Source: Demequinaceae bacterium (lineage in GTDB: Bacteria; Actinomycetota; Actinomycetes; Actinomycetales; Demequinaceae). Taken from it: a stretch of DNA of 35,001 nt. The first letter of the stretch is position 1. Each line of letters begins with the position of its first letter. The position numbers and the translations under genes are program-made. Below the pieces are notes generated by a model. It was not told the DNA's origin, did no database searches, and saw only the letters and a list, made by a program, of their open reading frames with translations. The stretch spans positions 1 through 35,001 of the forward strand of contig JAFGBM010000013.1 in the NCBI GenBank assembly GCA_016933155.1. The letters run 5' to 3'. This document shows positions 16,980 through 24,597 of this stretch, in pieces.

Positions 16980-19079
16980 CTACGCGTCGATCCGCCCGCG
17001 GTCGAGGCTCCCCGCCCCCTGGACGATGAATTCCTTGCGCGGCGCCACGTCGCTGCCCATGAGGAGGCTGAAGACCCGCTCGGCCCGTTCCGCGTCGTCC
17101 ACCGTGATCCGGCGGAGTGTCCGGCGGGAGGGATCCATCGTCGTCTCGGCGAGCTGGTTCGCGTCCATCTCCCCGAGGCCCTTGTACCGCTGGATGTCCT
17201 CCTTGTACGGTCGGCCACTCCTCCTCAGCGAGGCGAGGGTCTGCTGGAGCTCCCGCTCGGAGAAGGTGTACAGGTACTCGGCCTTGCGCCGCGCCGTGCC
17301 CCCGACCTCGACCCGATGAAGCGGGGGGACAGCTGCGTACACCCGGCCGGCATCCACAAGCGGGCGCATGTATCGGAAGAACAGAGTGAGGAGCAGGGTG
17401 CGGATGTGGGCGCCGTCGACGTCGGCGTCCGTCATGAGGATGATCTTCCCGTACCGCACCTGGTCGAGGTCGAAGGTCTTCCCCGAGCCCGCGCCGACCA
17501 CCTGGATGATGCTCGCGCATTCGGCGTTGTGGAGCATGTCCGTGACGGAGGCCTTCTGGACGTTGAGGATCTTGCCTCGGATGGGCAGGAGGGCCTGGTA
17601 GTCGGAGCGGCGGGCGAGCTTGGCCGTGCCGAGGGCACTGTCCCCCTCGACGATGAAGAGCTCGCTCGCCTCCGTGTCGCTCGAGCGGCAGTCCGCGAGC
17701 TTGGCGGGCAGGGACGACGTCTCGAGGGCGTTCTTCCTACGAGTGATCTCCTTCTGCTTCCGGGCGCTGACGCGCGCCTGCATCTCGGAGACGATCTTGG
17801 TGAGGAGCGTCGTCACCTGCTGTTTGGTCGCGGCCTTCGTCGAGCCGAGGATCGCGCCGAGCTCCTGCTCGACGACCCTGGCGACGATGCCCCGCACCGG
17901 ACCCGTTCCGAGAACCTCCTTGGTCTGGCCCTCGAACTGCGGCTCGGGCACGCGGACGGTGACGATGGCGGTGAGGCCTGCCATGAAGTCGTCCTTCTCG
18001 ATGCGCTCGCTCCCGTCGCGGCCGCTCAGTTTGAGACGCCGAGCATTAGCCTCGATGGCCTTCCGGACCACCTTCGCGAGCCCCGCCTCGAAGCCTGCCT
18101 GATGGGTGCCCCCGTGGGGCGTGGCGATGATGTTGACGAACGACCGCTCGACCGTGTCGTACCCGGTCCCCCACCGGAGGGCGATGTCGACGTGACACTC
18201 CCTCTCGACGTCCTGGGTCACGAGCGTCCCGGACGGCGTAAGGACCTGGGCCACCTCCATGAAGGTGTCGGAGCCCCTGAGTTCCCACGTGTCCGTGATA
18301 GCGGTGTCGCGGGCGAGGTGGTCGACAAAGTCCCGGGGCCCCCCAGTGGAGCGGAAGACCTGCTCGGCCGGCTCGCCCGCTTGGCGTTCATCCCTGAGGA
18401 CGAGTTCAAGCCCGGGGATGAGGTAGGAGGTCTGCCGGGCCCGGGAGACGAGGTCCTCGTATTCGAGCCGGGCGGACTTGGAGAAGACCTCCCGGTCGGG
18501 CCAGAACCGGGTCCGGGTGCCCGTGACCCCCTTGGCCACCTTGCCGACCTGCTCCAGGCGGGACTCGTCGGTGAACGGCTGGAAGGGGGCGTCCGGGCTG
18601 GGGCCCGAAGCCGGGTCCTGGAAGATACCGGGCTCGCCGCGCCGGAAGGCCATGTGGTGGGTGGCGCCGTCCCGGTCGACCCACACGTCGAGCCGCTCGC
18701 TCAGGGCGTTGACGACCGAGGCCCCGACCCCGTGGAGGCCCCCCGATGCCGCATACGAGCCGCCGCCGAACTTCCCGCCGGCGTGAAGCTTGGTCATGAC
18801 GACCTCGACCCCCGTCAGGCCCGTCTTCGGCTCGAGGTCCACGGGGATCCCCCGCCCGACGTCCCTGACCTCGACCGACCCGTCCGGATGGAGGAGGATC
18901 TCGATCCGCTTTCCGAACCCCGCGAGCGCCTCGTCGACGGAGTTGTCGAGGATCTCCCACAGGCAGTGCATGAGCCCGCGCGAGTCCGTGGTCCCCACGT
19001 ACATGCCCGGGCGCTTGCGGACGGCCTCGAGCCCTTCGAGCACGGAGAGGTGCCGGGCGGAGTAGTCGGACGGGGCCAC
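16980..19079 (-). CDS. parE: DNA topoisomerase IV subunit B
   Basis: The 699-residue ATPase subunit partners ParC. The GHKL ATPase domain shows EILDNSVDEAL, DVGRGIPVD and GGLHGVGASVVNALSE; the transducer follows; the TOPRIM domain has ELFIVEGDSALGTAK with the acidic Glu and ILMTDADVDGAHIRTLLLT with the Asp-x-Asp metal pair; the C-terminus has QRYKGLGEMDANQLAETTMD. There is no large GyrB-type insertion. Pairing with parC and the nearby rpoD supports ParE over GyrB. GTG 19079 is the first start in frame with the usual N-terminus, with TAGGCT 6 nt before it and no SD, so it is probably leaderless. Confidence 0.94.
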   Translation of the reverse strand: MAPSDYSARHLSVLEGLEAVRKRPGMYVGTTDSRGLMHCLWEILDNSVDEALAGFGKRIEILLHPDGSVEVRDVGRGIPVDLEPKTGLTGVEVVMTKLHAGGKFGGGSYAASGGLHGVGASVVNALSERLDVWVDRDGATHHMAFRRGEPGIFQDPASGPSPDAPFQPFTDESRLEQVGKVAKGVTGTRTRFWPDREVFSKSARLEYEDLVSRARQTSYLIPGLELVLRDERQAGEPAEQVFRSTGGPRDFVDHLARDTAITDTWELRGSDTFMEVAQVLTPSGTLVTQDVERECHVDIALRWGTGYDTVERSFVNIIATPHGGTHQAGFEAGLAKVVRKAIEANARRLKLSGRDGSERIEKDDFMAGLTAIVTVRVPEPQFEGQTKEVLGTGPVRGIVARVVEQELGAILGSTKAATKQQVTTLLTKIVSEMQARVSARKQKEITRRKNALETSSLPAKLADCRSSDTEASELFIVEGDSALGTAKLARRSDYQALLPIRGKILNVQKASVTDMLHNAECASIIQVVGAGSGKTFDLDQVRYGKIILMTDADVDGAHIRTLLLTLFFRYMRPLVDAGRVYAAVPPLHRVEVGGTARRKAEYLYTFSERELQQTLASLRRSGRPYKEDIQRYKGLGEMDANQLAETTMDPSRRTLRRITVDDAERAERVFSLLMGSDVAPRKEFIVQGAGSLDRGRIDA

Positions 19080-19085
19080 GGAGTC

Positions 19086-19091
19086 AGCCTA
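19086..19091 (-). promoter_or_regulatory. Candidate -10 box of leaderless parE promoter
   Basis: TAGGCT followed by 6 nt and the GTG start. The same hexamer and spacing occur before idsA. Confidence 0.55.
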
Positions 19092-19138
19092 GATCGCGGC
19101 TCCCACACGGCGAGCGAGCCGCGCCGCACACGATGGAG

Positions 19139-19162
19139 CGGCGGGGCCCTCCGGCCCCGCCG
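19139..19162 (-). terminator. GC-rich perfect hairpin
   Basis: CGGCGGGGCC (19139-19148) pairs fully with GGCCCCGCCG (19153-19162) around a CTCC loop. It lies 19 nt after the stop of the small membrane protein gene and before the parE promoter, so it should separate the two units. No U-tract. Confidence 0.75.
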
Positions 19163-19180
19163 TGTCTGTCGAACCGAGTC

Positions 19181-19534
19181 CTACCAGAAAAGGTGGAGTA
19201 CCACCCCAGCACCCGCGGCCAGCGTGATGACCAGCCAGATGAGCATAGACACGCTCTTCGACTTCCGGAAGAGGCAGGTCAGCCCGGCGGCGGCCACGAC
19301 GATCAGGGTGTACGCCAGCAGGTGCCAGCGGTCGTACAGGAAGCCGACGACCTTGTCGGACGTGTACTTGATCAGCACGAGAGCGGCAAACGCGACGATG
19401 GCGATTCGGGCTGCCGGCCACATCGACGGAAGGACGCGCTTGGACTTCTCCCGGACTTGCTGAATGACCCCACCGAAAATGACCGCCAGGGTCAACAACA
19501 GAAGGGCCTCGAAGCCCTCGATCACACGACTCAT
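19181..19534 (-). CDS. Small four-TM membrane protein, unrecognised
   Basis: A 117-residue hydrophobic protein with four likely helices: about 8-25 (FEALLLLTLAVIFGGVI), 41-57 (ARIAIVAFAALVLIKY), 72-89 (LAYTLIVVAAAGLTCLF) and 96-115 (MLIWLVITLAAGAGVVLHLF), with basic loops (REKSKR, RKSK). I do not recognise a family. A textbook Shine-Dalgarno AAGGAGG precedes ATG 19534, and a strong hairpin follows the stop, so it is a real, separately terminated gene. The gene upstream encodes the M15 peptidase, with hairpins between them. Confidence 0.75.
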   Translation of the reverse strand: MSRVIEGFEALLLLTLAVIFGGVIQQVREKSKRVLPSMWPAARIAIVAFAALVLIKYTSDKVVGFLYDRWHLLAYTLIVVAAAGLTCLFRKSKSVSMLIWLVITLAAGAGVVLHLFW

Positions 19535-19601
19535 CTTTCCTCCTTGAGAGATGCCTCCCCCAGCAACCGGGTCGTTTGCCCGGTCGTCCCCACCCTAGCC
19601 A

Positions 19602-19628
19602 CCCGGGAATGGGCGTCAAGCCCCCGGG
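19602..19628 (-). terminator. Hairpin after the M15 peptidase gene
   Basis: CCCGGG (19602-19607) pairs with CCCGGG (19623-19628), with GGGC/GCCC nested inside, starting 7 nt after the M15 stop. A second hairpin, ACCGGG-N7-CCCGGT, follows at 19584-19566. Confidence 0.6.
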
Positions 19629-19635
19629 CTCACCC

Positions 19636-20340
19636 CTACTCCTCGATCTCCAGGTGCTGGTAGTCGGAGTTTTTCCACACACCACCCCAGAAGAATCCCG
19701 CATCCAGGAACGCCTGGAGCGCATCACCGCCCACCACGAGCATCCCTGAGCGCTCCGTCCGGTCGACGAACGCCTCACCCTCCGGCGGCAGCGCCTCCCC
19801 GTGGAACACGTAGGGGTTCTCGACAGGGTTGACGTCGATGGCCCGCCCGTAGGCGTGGTTCGACCACTGCGGGGCCCCGTCCGCGACGGCGTAGCGGCAG
19901 TTGAATCCTGAGGTGTTGTCGGCGGCCATCGACGCGTCATCGCTGCCGGCGAACTCGTCGATGTTGCGGATCGAGCGGATGGGGAAGCGAATCTCGAAGA
20001 GCCGCGCGAAGGCCTGCCGGGTCTCGTCCTCGATGTCGGCGTTGATGACCAGCTCCCCCGTCGCGGGCTCCCCCTCGAAGGTCCAGTAGGCGAGGTCGAC
20101 GACGATGAGCTCGTCCAGGCCGACGGGGCAGCCCTCCCGCCAGGTCTGGGCGTCGGCGGCCGACGCGGGCCGGGACTCCCACATGAAGGTCGGCGATGGG
20201 CTGGGCGACGGGCTGGGCGACGGGCTCGGGGAGGGCGACGTGGACGGGCTGGGCGTCGGCTCGGGACTGGCCGACGCGCAGGCGGTCAGCCCGAGGATGG
20301 CGGCAAGGAGAAGGGCAGCGGAAGGCCCGGCGCGTCTCAC
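19636..20340 (-). CDS. M15-family D-Ala-D-Ala carboxypeptidase-like lipoprotein
   Basis: A 234-residue exported lipoprotein: the signal ends at LTAC (Cys21), then a Ser-Pro repeat linker (about 30-50). The catalytic domain has the M15/VanY zinc motifs SNHAYGRAIDVNP (His162, Asp169) and SDYQHLEIE (Asp226, His229), so it should trim peptidoglycan peptides outside the cell. GTG 20340 begins 1 nt after the rpoD stop with no room for its own promoter, so it probably depends on rpoD transcription and coupled translation. Hairpins follow the stop. The exact bond cleaved (D,D or L,D) is not determined by sequence. Confidence 0.88.
   Translation of the reverse strand: MRRAGPSAALLLAAILGLTACASASPEPTPSPSTSPSPSPSPSPSPSPSPTFMWESRPASAADAQTWREGCPVGLDELIVVDLAYWTFEGEPATGELVINADIEDETRQAFARLFEIRFPIRSIRNIDEFAGSDDASMAADNTSGFNCRYAVADGAPQWSNHAYGRAIDVNPVENPYVFHGEALPPEGEAFVDRTERSGMLVVGGDALQAFLDAGFFWGGVWKNSDYQHLEIEE
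20191..20253 (-). repeat. Simple repeat coding a Ser-Pro linker
   Basis: Direct repeats of a 12-bp unit (plus strand GGGCTGGGCGAC) and derivatives encode about ten Ser-Pro pairs between the lipid anchor and the M15 domain. Copy number is likely to vary between strains by slippage. Confidence 0.7.
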
Positions 20341-20341
20341 G

Positions 20342-21742
20342 TCAGTCGAGGTAGTCCCGGAGGACCTGGGAGCGCGAGGGGTGGCGGAGCTTGGACATGG
20401 TCTTCGACTCGATCTGACGGATCCTCTCCCGCGTCACCCCGAAAACCCGGCCGATCTCGTCGAGGGTCTTCGGCTGCCCGTCCGTGAGGCCGAAGCGCAT
20501 CCCGACGACCCCGGCCTCCCGCTCCGAGAGGGTGTCCATGACCTTGCTCAGCTCCTCCTGGAGGAGGGTGAAGCCGACGGCGTCCGCCGGGACGACGGCT
20601 TCCGAGTCCTCGATGAGGTCGCCGAACTCGCTGTCGCCGTCCTCGCCGAGCGGGGTGTGGAGGGAAATGGGTTCGCGCCCGTACTTCTGGACCTCGACCA
20701 CCTTCTCCGGGGTCATGTCGAGCTCGGCGGCGAGCTCCTCGGGCGTCGGCTCCCGGCCAAGGTCCTGGAGCATCTGCCGCTGGACCCGGGCGAGTTTGTT
20801 GATGACCTCGACCATGTGGACGGGGATGCGGATGGTGCGGGCCTGGTCGGCCATGGCGCGGGTGATGGCCTGCCGGATCCACCACGTCGCGTAGGTGGAG
20901 AACTTGTACCCCTTGGTGTAATCGAACTTCTCGACCGCCCTGATGAGTCCCAGGTTGCCCTCCTGGATGAGGTCGAGGAAGAGCATGCCCCGGCCCGTGT
21001 ACCGCTTGGCGAGGGAGACCACCAGCCGGAGGTTCGCCTCCAGGAGGTGGTTCTTGGCGTGGCGGCCGTCGTTGGCGATCCATTCCAGTTCTCGGCGGAA
21101 CTTCGCGTCCATCTTCTTCTTCGAGGCGAGCTTCTCCTCGGCGAACAGCCCGGCCTCGATCCGCTTGGCGAGGTCGACCTCCTGCTCGGCGTTGAGGAGC
21201 GCGACCTTGCCGATCTGCTTGAGGTAGTCCTTGACGGGATCCGCCGTGGCCCCCGCCGTCACCACCTGCTGGGCGGGAGCGTCATCGTCAGCCCCGCCGA
21301 TGACGAAGCCCTTCGTCTCCTCTTCGTCCTCGTCCTCATCCTCGACGTCCTCGACGGGGACGTCTTCCTCCCCGGCGAGTTCGGCGGGGTCCGGCCCCTT
21401 CTCGGGCAGGTCCTCGTCCTCGACGACGGCTTCGGACTCGTCGGCGGGCTTGTCGTCCTTGGCAGCGGCACCCTTCTTCGACGATGCGGGTTGCGAGAGT
21501 GTTTTCTTCGCAGGGCTGGAGGTTTCCTTCTTGGCGGCGGGCTCGGCCTTCGTCACGGCAGCGGGCTGAACCTCTTTGGCTTCGGCCTTCTTGGGTGCGG
21601 CCTTCTGGGGTGCGGCCTTCTCGGCCTTACTGGGCGCAGTCTTCGTCACGGCGGCCTTCGCCTTGGTGGCGGCTGGAGCCGAAGCGGGCTCGGGAGCCTC
21701 GCTGGATCGTTCTTTCTTACGCTGGAACAGGCTGGGCGGCAC
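20342..21742 (-). CDS. rpoD: Principal RNA polymerase sigma factor (SigA/HrdB type)
   Basis: A group 1 sigma-70 factor directing housekeeping transcription. An Ala/Lys-rich then acidic N-terminus ([16 protein letters not shown]) precedes region 1.2 ([18 protein letters not shown]). Region 2 has [19 protein letters not shown] and [20 protein letters not shown] for -10 recognition and melting; region 4 ends in [20 protein letters not shown] for the -35. I chose GTG 21742 (466 residues) because GAGAGG lies 8 nt upstream and the promoter at 21807-21834 would start mRNA near 21800; the in-frame TTG 21796 would be only 4 nt into that transcript. The M15 gene follows after 1 nt. Confidence 0.96.
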   Translation of the reverse strand: MPPSLFQRKKERSSEAPEPASAPAATKAKAAVTKTAPSKAEKAAPQKAAPKKAEAKEVQPAAVTKAEPAAKKETSSPAKKTLSQPASSKKGAAAKDDKPADESEAVVEDEDLPEKGPDPAELAGEEDVPVEDVEDEDEDEEETKGFVIGGADDDAPAQQVVTAGATADPVKDYLKQIGKVALLNAEQEVDLAKRIEAGLFAEEKLASKKKMDAKFRRELEWIANDGRHAKNHLLEANLRLVVSLAKRYTGRGMLFLDLIQEGNLGLIRAVEKFDYTKGYKFSTYATWWIRQAITRAMADQARTIRIPVHMVEVINKLARVQRQMLQDLGREPTPEELAAELDMTPEKVVEVQKYGREPISLHTPLGEDGDSEFGDLIEDSEAVVPADAVGFTLLQEELSKVMDTLSEREAGVVGMRFGLTDGQPKTLDEIGRVFGVTRERIRQIESKTMSKLRHPSRSQVLRDYLD

Positions 21743-21806
21743 CGAGGAAACCTCTCGTCGAACAGGGGGCTGCGTCGGCCTGTCGCCGTAGCGCAATATT
21801 CACTAA

Positions 21807-21834
21807 ATTGTAACGCCTCGGAGCCGACTGTCCA
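21807..21834 (-). promoter_or_regulatory. Sigma-70 type promoter of rpoD
   Basis: TGGACA (21834-21829), a 16-bp spacer and TACAAT (21812-21807), each 5 of 6 to consensus. The predicted start near 21800 leaves a leader of about 58 nt to GTG 21742. Confidence 0.7.
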
Positions 21835-21873
21835 TTCCCAGCCGTCGCATTCTCCCTGCTCAGAAGGGCCGTT

Positions 21874-22962
21874 CTACCGCAAACGGGACGGAACTTCTTG
21901 CCAACCCGCCCTTTTCCATCCCGGATCGATCCCAGCCAGGACTGTGCACTCTAAAAGTCCGGCCAGTCGATACCCCGGCTCGGCGTCGTGCGCCCGCGCC
22001 AGGAGTCCTCGACACGCCTCGCCATCGCCCTCCCACCAGGCGAGGACAGCGCACAGGGTGAGGGTCGGCGCCCGGCTGTTGACCCGGGCGTGAGCGGTCA
22101 GCCAACCCAACAGATTCCACGCCGGGCCGATGGCCTCCTTGGCCGGAGGAGTCCCATCTTCGGGCGACAACAGGGTCCTCAGAACCTCGGACACCCGGTC
22201 GTCCGCGCTACCGTCGAGGACCCCCCGGGCCACCTTTCCCGAACCCGGCAGGAGGGAGACGAGAACCGCATCCCGGACCCTCCGATCCTGCAACGCCTCG
22301 ATGAGCTTTCCTGCCTCCGCCCCCACGGGGTATCGATCGAACCTCATCCCCTCGACGGCCTTTCGCCACAGGACATAGGAACGCCGCCTCCAGGCGACGA
22401 CGTCGTCCCCCCGATGCGCCCACCACCGCTCCCCCGCCCGGGCCGCCCGGCGTCGAGCCGTCTCGTCGACCTCGAATTGTGCGTCCGGGGAAACGGTGGC
22501 CAGACGGTGGGGAATCGACGCAACCTCGATGGGCGGGCCCCACCAGGCTGGAGCCTCCGGAACCGGGCGTCCCTTCGCGGGGCAACACGATTCCCTCGCG
22601 CACCCCGGGAAGAAGTACCTGTCCCCCACGACGGCCCAGGTCTCCACCTCCTCGACGGCATCGGCAACCACGGGCCGGAGGCTGTCCAGCGCGGGGCAGG
22701 CCAGCCTGACGTGGTCTTCGGTGTAGGACACGAGGAACGCCCCGATCGCATGGTCCTGGACGAGGCGGCCCGCGATCGATCGGGCGAGGGGCTCGGCAAT
22801 GTCGGGATGGAGGCAGTCCACGCGATCGACCCGAAGAAGGATGCCCACCTCTCCCCGTCGGCGAAGCGACACGACGACGACACTCTCACTCGGCCGATAG
22901 CCGAGAAGAGACGGAATGGCCGCCACGAGGGCGCCGGGACCGTGGAGGCGGGTGGATTCCAT
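21874..22962 (-). CDS. DUF4192 family protein
   Basis: A 362-residue protein of the actinobacterial DUF4192 family. The N-terminus has the usual start: GPGALVAAIPSLLGYRPSES then VVVVSLRRRGEVGILLRVD. The middle carries ETWAVVGDRYFFPGCARESC, with Cys residues CARESCCPAKG, and the C-terminus is a helical TPR-like part including WNLLGWLTAHARVN and LLARAHDAEPGYRLAGLLE. The function is unknown. It is upstream of rpoD in the same direction, but rpoD has its own promoter. CAGGGT lies 6 nt before the ATG, a partial match to the leaderless pattern. Confidence 0.88.
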   Translation of the reverse strand: MESTRLHGPGALVAAIPSLLGYRPSESVVVVSLRRRGEVGILLRVDRVDCLHPDIAEPLARSIAGRLVQDHAIGAFLVSYTEDHVRLACPALDSLRPVVADAVEEVETWAVVGDRYFFPGCARESCCPAKGRPVPEAPAWWGPPIEVASIPHRLATVSPDAQFEVDETARRRAARAGERWWAHRGDDVVAWRRRSYVLWRKAVEGMRFDRYPVGAEAGKLIEALQDRRVRDAVLVSLLPGSGKVARGVLDGSADDRVSEVLRTLLSPEDGTPPAKEAIGPAWNLLGWLTAHARVNSRAPTLTLCAVLAWWEGDGEACRGLLARAHDAEPGYRLAGLLECTVLAGIDPGWKRAGWQEVPSRLR

Positions 22963-23072
22963 CCCCTCACCCTGGAGGAAAGACGCCTCGACCGGACTCG
23001 GAACCGGCCGAACGGGGATGAGCCAAGGCCCGGCCCGCCCTGGGGACGCGGGTCGTCCGCCCCCGCTCCCCG

Positions 23073-23078
23073 TAGGCT
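23073..23078 (+). promoter_or_regulatory. Candidate -10 box of leaderless idsA promoter
   Basis: TAGGCT, then 6 nt, then GTG 23085. There is no Shine-Dalgarno sequence. Divergent from the DUF4192 gene across a 122-bp gap. Confidence 0.6.
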
Positions 23079-23084
23079 ATCCCC

Positions 23085-24161
23085 GTGGACGATGAGCTCG
23101 ACAAATGGCGGGACGGAGTCGACCGCACAATCCTGGCCACGCTGGCATCCGTCGCCGCAGCCATGATCCCCGTCGGGGCGGCCAGCCATGACATCACCCA
23201 GGCCATCGCGGATGCCGCCGAAGGAGGCAAGCGCCTGAGGTCGATCCTGCTGCTCGCCTCCCATCACGCCCATGGGGGCTCAGCCCCGAGGTCGGCGATC
23301 GCCCTCGGCGCCGCCCTCGAACTGTTCCACACGGGAGCCTTGCTCCACGACGACATCCTCGACGAGTCCGACACCCGTCGGGGACGCCCCTCTGCCCACC
23401 GGCACTTCGCCTCCCACCATCGAGAGAAGGGGTGGGAAGGAGATCCCCTCGCCTTCGGCAACGCCGGGGCCATCCTCGCCGGGGATGTGGCCCTGATGGC
23501 CGCGGACCGGGCCCTCCACGCCGCCACGAGCGCGCTTTCGGGCACGCCCCGCGACCGGGTGGCCTCCCTCTTCCACGACACCGTCGACCTCGTCGTCGCC
23601 GGACAGTACCTCGATATGCGGATAGCGACCCAGCCCGTCGAGGCCCTCGCGCATCAGGAGGCGGACATCCGCACGACGATGCGGGCCAAGACGGCCGCCT
23701 ACACAGGCGAAGCACCCCTCGCCCTCGGCGCGGCGTCGGCGGGCATGGATGACGCGAAGGTCGAGGCGATCCGGGACGCGGGGGTGTACCTCGGCCTTGC
23801 CTTCCAACTCCGAGACGACATCCTGGGCCTCAGCGGGGATCCCGCCGTCACGGGCAAACCCGCCGGGGAGGACATCCGCGAGGGAAAGCGGACCCTGCTC
23901 ATGTGGCACGCCTGGGCCCGGGCCTCCTCTGCCCAACGCGCCGCCCTGCGGAGGGCCCTGGGTGTCAGGACGGCCTCGGACGGCGAGGTCTCGGCGGCCA
24001 TCGACGTGGCCCGAACGACGGGGGCCTTCGAGGCGGTCGAGAAGGAGATCGGCGAGGCATCCCTGCAAGCGCAGACCCGGATCAGGGGACTGGGACTGGA
24101 GGAGCCCTACGCCACGCTCCTGGTGAAGATCGCGGCGGATGCGGCCGACCGGGACCGATAG
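23085..24161 (+). CDS. idsA: Polyprenyl (geranylgeranyl-type) diphosphate synthase
   Basis: A 358-residue trans-prenyltransferase that condenses isopentenyl diphosphate with allylic diphosphates. The first Asp-rich motif is LLHDDILDESDTRRGRPS (Asp89, Asp90, Asp93) and the second QLRDDILGLSGD (Asp244, Asp245), followed by GKPAGEDIREGKRT with the diphosphate-binding Lys. GGKRLRS near 48 is the isopentenyl diphosphate site. Gly84 five residues before the first motif and Phe81 do not fix the chain length; geranylgeranyl is likely by analogy with idsA2. It sits where M. tuberculosis has idsA2 (Rv2173), but the mannosyltransferase Rv2174 is missing. GTG start, leaderless. Confidence 0.92.
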   Translation: MDDELDKWRDGVDRTILATLASVAAAMIPVGAASHDITQAIADAAEGGKRLRSILLLASHHAHGGSAPRSAIALGAALELFHTGALLHDDILDESDTRRGRPSAHRHFASHHREKGWEGDPLAFGNAGAILAGDVALMAADRALHAATSALSGTPRDRVASLFHDTVDLVVAGQYLDMRIATQPVEALAHQEADIRTTMRAKTAAYTGEAPLALGAASAGMDDAKVEAIRDAGVYLGLAFQLRDDILGLSGDPAVTGKPAGEDIREGKRTLLMWHAWARASSAQRAALRRALGVRTASDGEVSAAIDVARTTGAFEAVEKEIGEASLQAQTRIRGLGLEEPYATLLVKIAADAADRDR

Positions 24162-24174
24162 GGCGGGGCGAGGG

Positions 24175-24525
24175 CTAGAACGAGGTTTGGGCGATCCGGC
24201 GCACGACGGTCTTCTTCCCCGACCTGAGCGCATCGACCGGTGACTCCCCGATCTCGTCGTTGTCGCCCAACATCCAGCGCATGACCTCGTCATCCGTCAA
24301 TCCGGCATCCGCCAACACCAGGATCGTCCCCCGCAGGGTCGGGATCGCCTCCATGCCCGACTCCCCCTCGATGAGGAACGATTCCGGAAGGTGGAGGACC
24401 CCGTCTCCCTCCCGGCGCACCGCGAGCAAGTATCGCTCACGCAGCAACTCCCGCACCCTCGCGAGGGGGACACCCAACCGCTCGGCAACATCGGGAAGCG
24501 TCAACCACGTCATTTCGCCAGCCAT
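24175..24525 (-). CDS. Rv2175c-like winged-helix DNA-binding protein
   Basis: A 116-residue protein: TLPDVAERLGVPLARVRELL is a helix-turn-helix, VRREGDGVLHLPESFL the wing, TDDEVMRWMLGDND and PVDALRSGKKTVVRRIAQ the conserved end (M. tuberculosis has PVDALHAHQAREVVRRAQA). Rv2175c is a DNA-binding substrate of PknL, phosphorylated on Thr9 of an N-terminal tail. Here ATG 24525 leaves only about six residues before the domain, so that tail is missing. TACCCT lies 6 nt before the ATG, predicting leaderless expression divergent from pknL. Convergent with idsA, 13 bp apart. Confidence 0.87.
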   Translation of the reverse strand: MAGEMTWLTLPDVAERLGVPLARVRELLRERYLLAVRREGDGVLHLPESFLIEGESGMEAIPTLRGTILVLADAGLTDDEVMRWMLGDNDEIGESPVDALRSGKKTVVRRIAQTSF

Positions 24526-24531
24526 GCCACC

Positions 24532-24537
24532 AGGGTA
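24532..24537 (-). promoter_or_regulatory. Candidate -10 box, leaderless Rv2175c-like gene
   Basis: TACCCT, then 6 nt, then ATG 24525. It shares a 72-bp intergenic region with the pknL promoter. Confidence 0.5.
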
Positions 24538-24585
24538 CAGAAGGCGACGGACGCGCCGATGGGACACTCCCGACACCCGCTCTCC

Positions 24586-24591
24586 TAGAAT
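24586..24591 (+). promoter_or_regulatory. Candidate -10 box of leaderless pknL promoter
   Basis: TAGAAT (5 of 6 to TATAAT), then 6 nt, then GTG 24598. A weak -35 (GGGACA, 24561-24566) is 19 bp upstream. Confidence 0.6.
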
Positions 24592-24597
24592 GGGACG

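Noticed and set aside
17316-19463. A 715-codon plus-strand frame
   Set aside because: Antisense to parE; no recognisable domain and a typical high-GC shadow composition.
21743-21796. TTG start for rpoD at 21796
   Set aside because: It lies only about 4 nt after the predicted transcription start and lacks a ribosome site; GTG 21742 has GAGAGG upstream.
20105-22093. A 662-codon plus-strand frame
   Set aside because: Antisense to rpoD and the M15 gene; Leu/Gly/Val-rich shadow.
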